Origin: Planctomycetota bacterium
GTDB taxonomy: Bacteria > Planctomycetota > MHYJ01 > JACQXL01 > JAVHLO01
Direction of reading: 5' to 3'
NCBI GenBank assembly: GCA_031082105.1
Contig: JAVHLO010000238.1
Span: forward strand, 1 to 5,751
DNA: 5,751 nt
The first letter of the stretch is position 1. The number at the start of each line of letters is the position of its first letter. Position numbers and translations under genes: made by a program. A model generated the notes under the pieces. The model did not search any database. It had not been told where the DNA came from and was given only the letters and a program-made list of their open reading frames with translations. Of this stretch, positions 4,446 through 5,751 are shown one piece after another.

Positions 4446-5726
4446 GCAGGGGGTTGTTCTTCCAGGACCCGGCGGCGGGGTTTGGCTGCGGGAAAGAACC
4501 AGCGCCATCCCCACCGCCATGATGACCGCACCCAGCGTGAGCGAGCCGTACATCCGCGGCTCGCTGAAGAAGACGGTCAGGAAACAGAGCTCCGCGAGTA
4601 TCACAATCCAGAGCGCGATGCGCTTCATCCGCGTGTCCGCGCCGCCGCCGCGAATCTCCCCCCAGAGCACGTACATCGCCGGCAGAACCGCGATGAAATG
4701 ATGCGTCCAGGAGATGGGCGAGAAGAGGAGCGCGACCGTCCACGTGAAGGCCGCCTCCGGCCCGATCATGTCCCGCGGACGCAATCGCGCCCTCCACCAG
4801 ACGCCCAGTGTGACGAGCGCTATCAAGATCGAGAGCGCGATGAAGGTCAGCCTGAACTCGGACGGCGATAGTGAGACAATGTTGACGAATCGCGGCGACT
4901 TGGAGCTTGCCGCGTTCGTGGCCGTCAGGAGGCGCGTCGCCGTCGCAAGCAATGACTGGTTGTTGTAGCGGGTGGAACGTTGAAGGTCCGGGCCGGTCGT
5001 GTCCGTCCCCGCAAGGTTCGCGTCGATCCAGCGGCTACAGTAGTTGCCGGTCCTGTCGACGCCGAAGACCAGGAAAGACGGCACGAACACCAGCGTCAGG
5101 AGACAGCACACCGTCAATCCGAACGCGCGGACTTTGCCGCGGAACAGCAGATACGGGAGGAAAATGGCCGGTGTCACCTTCAGCGCCACGGCAAGCGCGA
5201 GCGACACTGCGCCGCGCAGAGGCCTTTCCTCGGCAATCCACAGGACTCCAAGGAGCCCGAGCGCAAGCACGGGCAGGTTCACCTGGCACAGGAAGATGTT
5301 GCCGGCGATGAAGATCGCCGCGAGGAGGCTTGGCGCCACGAGGTCGATGTTCCAGGCGGTTCGGCGGACCTTCTCGGGCCGATCGGTGGCCGGCGGATCC
5401 GTCGCTGCGCGGCCGGCGAAGGCGAGACGCGCGGAAGCCCAGGCGACGACGATCAGCGCGATGTTGTTCAGCCCGATGAAGACTATCCCCGCGGCCTTGT
5501 ACGGCATCCACGCAAATAGCGCCATGAACAGCGCAAACGCAGGGAGATATCGCTGTCCCGCCTTGTCCGCGTAAATGTCCGTGCCGTCCAGCGCCGCGCG
5601 GCCGAAACGGTAGAAGCCGTCAAAGTCGGTCGTGCTTTCCGGCGTGACCAGCCTGTAGATACCCGACGCGCTGACCGCGGCAAGAACCAGTGCGACCAGG
5701 ATCAGCGAAATGAGTTTCCAGGACAT
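4431..5726 (-). CDS. GT87 family (DUF2029) polytopic membrane glycosyltransferase
   Basis: This 431-residue, strongly hydrophobic protein has about 9-11 predicted membrane segments. It fits the GT87/DUF2029 family of GT-C fold enzymes, which move a sugar, typically mannose in studied members such as PimE, from a polyprenyl-phosphate donor on the outer face of the membrane. TM1 spans about residues 4-24. The first outer loop has DFDGFYRFGRAALDGTDIY (34-52), in which D34 or D36 is the likely catalytic acidic residue by analogy with PimE. Other family features are QVN at 148-150, ALKVTPAIFLPYLLFRGK at 181-198, NNQSL at 255-259, and SPISWTHH at 336-343. The acceptor is unknown. The C-terminal residues (about 421-431, ending TTPCVPLC) and the stop codon are encoded by a dispersed hairpin repeat, so the native end may have been lost. 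The frame stays open upstream of the ATG to the window edge, so a longer N-terminus is possible, although M1 just before TM1 fits well. The Shine-Dalgarno sequence is weak (GGA, 7 bp upstream). Confidence 0.88.
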   Translation of the reverse strand: MSWKLISLILVALVLAAVSASGIYRLVTPESTTDFDGFYRFGRAALDGTDIYADKAGQRYLPAFALFMALFAWMPYKAAGIVFIGLNNIALIVVAWASARLAFAGRAATDPPATDRPEKVRRTAWNIDLVAPSLLAAIFIAGNIFLCQVNLPVLALGLLGVLWIAEERPLRGAVSLALAVALKVTPAIFLPYLLFRGKVRAFGLTVCCLLTLVFVPSFLVFGVDRTGNYCSRWIDANLAGTDTTGPDLQRSTRYNNQSLLATATRLLTATNAASSKSPRFVNIVSLSPSEFRLTFIALSILIALVTLGVWWRARLRPRDMIGPEAAFTWTVALLFSPISWTHHFIAVLPAMYVLWGEIRGGGADTRMKRIALWIVILAELCFLTVFFSEPRMYGSLTLGAVIMAVGMALVLSRSQTPPPGPGRTTPCVPLC

Positions 5727-5751
5727 TGTGTGTTCCGGGACTCCATGCGGG

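Noticed and set aside
4980..5574. Two long plus-strand open frames (179 and 176 codons)
   Set aside because: They are antisense to the GT87 gene, with highly charged and Arg-rich translations and no recognisable domain.
5727..5751. Upstream in-frame extension of the GT87 gene to the window edge
   Set aside because: The frame is open for eight more codons, but the residues (PHGVPEHT) do not look like a GT87 N-terminus and M1 sits just before the first membrane helix. It cannot be settled without sequence to the right.

Overview
This is a GC-rich bacterial chromosomal window with four protein genes: one cut by the left edge, and one whose reading frame is still open at the right edge. I cannot name the organism. 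The genes have G/C-biased third positions and weak or absent Shine-Dalgarno sequences. Nearly all the non-coding space consists of short dispersed repeats of kinds I associate with large, repeat-littered genomes such as Planctomycetes and related uncultured phyla. That phylum guess is weak inference.

Layout. (1) Positions 478 to 1, minus strand: the N-terminal part of an envelope-type protein with HEAT-like repeats. (2) Positions 479 to about 1032: over 500 bp without a credible gene. It holds a candidate promoter firing left, a strong candidate promoter firing right, and four kinds of short repeat. (3) Positions 1033-2391, plus strand: radA/sms, a recombination and repair ATPase, complete with zinc finger, RecA-like core, KNRFG motif and Lon-like C-terminal domain. 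(4) Positions 2489-4258, plus strand: a radical SAM protein of the TIGR03960 type with a Rossmann-like N-terminal domain, probably co-transcribed with radA. (5) Positions 4259-4430: a convergent intergenic region with an octamer tandem array and a double hairpin. (6) Positions 5726-4431, minus strand: a polytopic membrane glycosyltransferase of the GT87/DUF2029 type.

The genes are housekeeping or generic envelope functions and do not form an obvious joint system. I found no mobile element, CRISPR array, toxin-antitoxin pair, defence island, tRNA or rRNA. The notable structure is how the repeats meet the genes. One repeat lies in the radA leader and creates a false 23-residue N-terminal extension. 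Another ends three bases before the radical SAM start codon and occupies its ribosome-binding region. A third, hairpin-forming repeat contains the stop codon of the glycosyltransferase and appears to have written its last residues. Inverted copies of one repeat (27 of 32 bases identical) lie on either side of radA.
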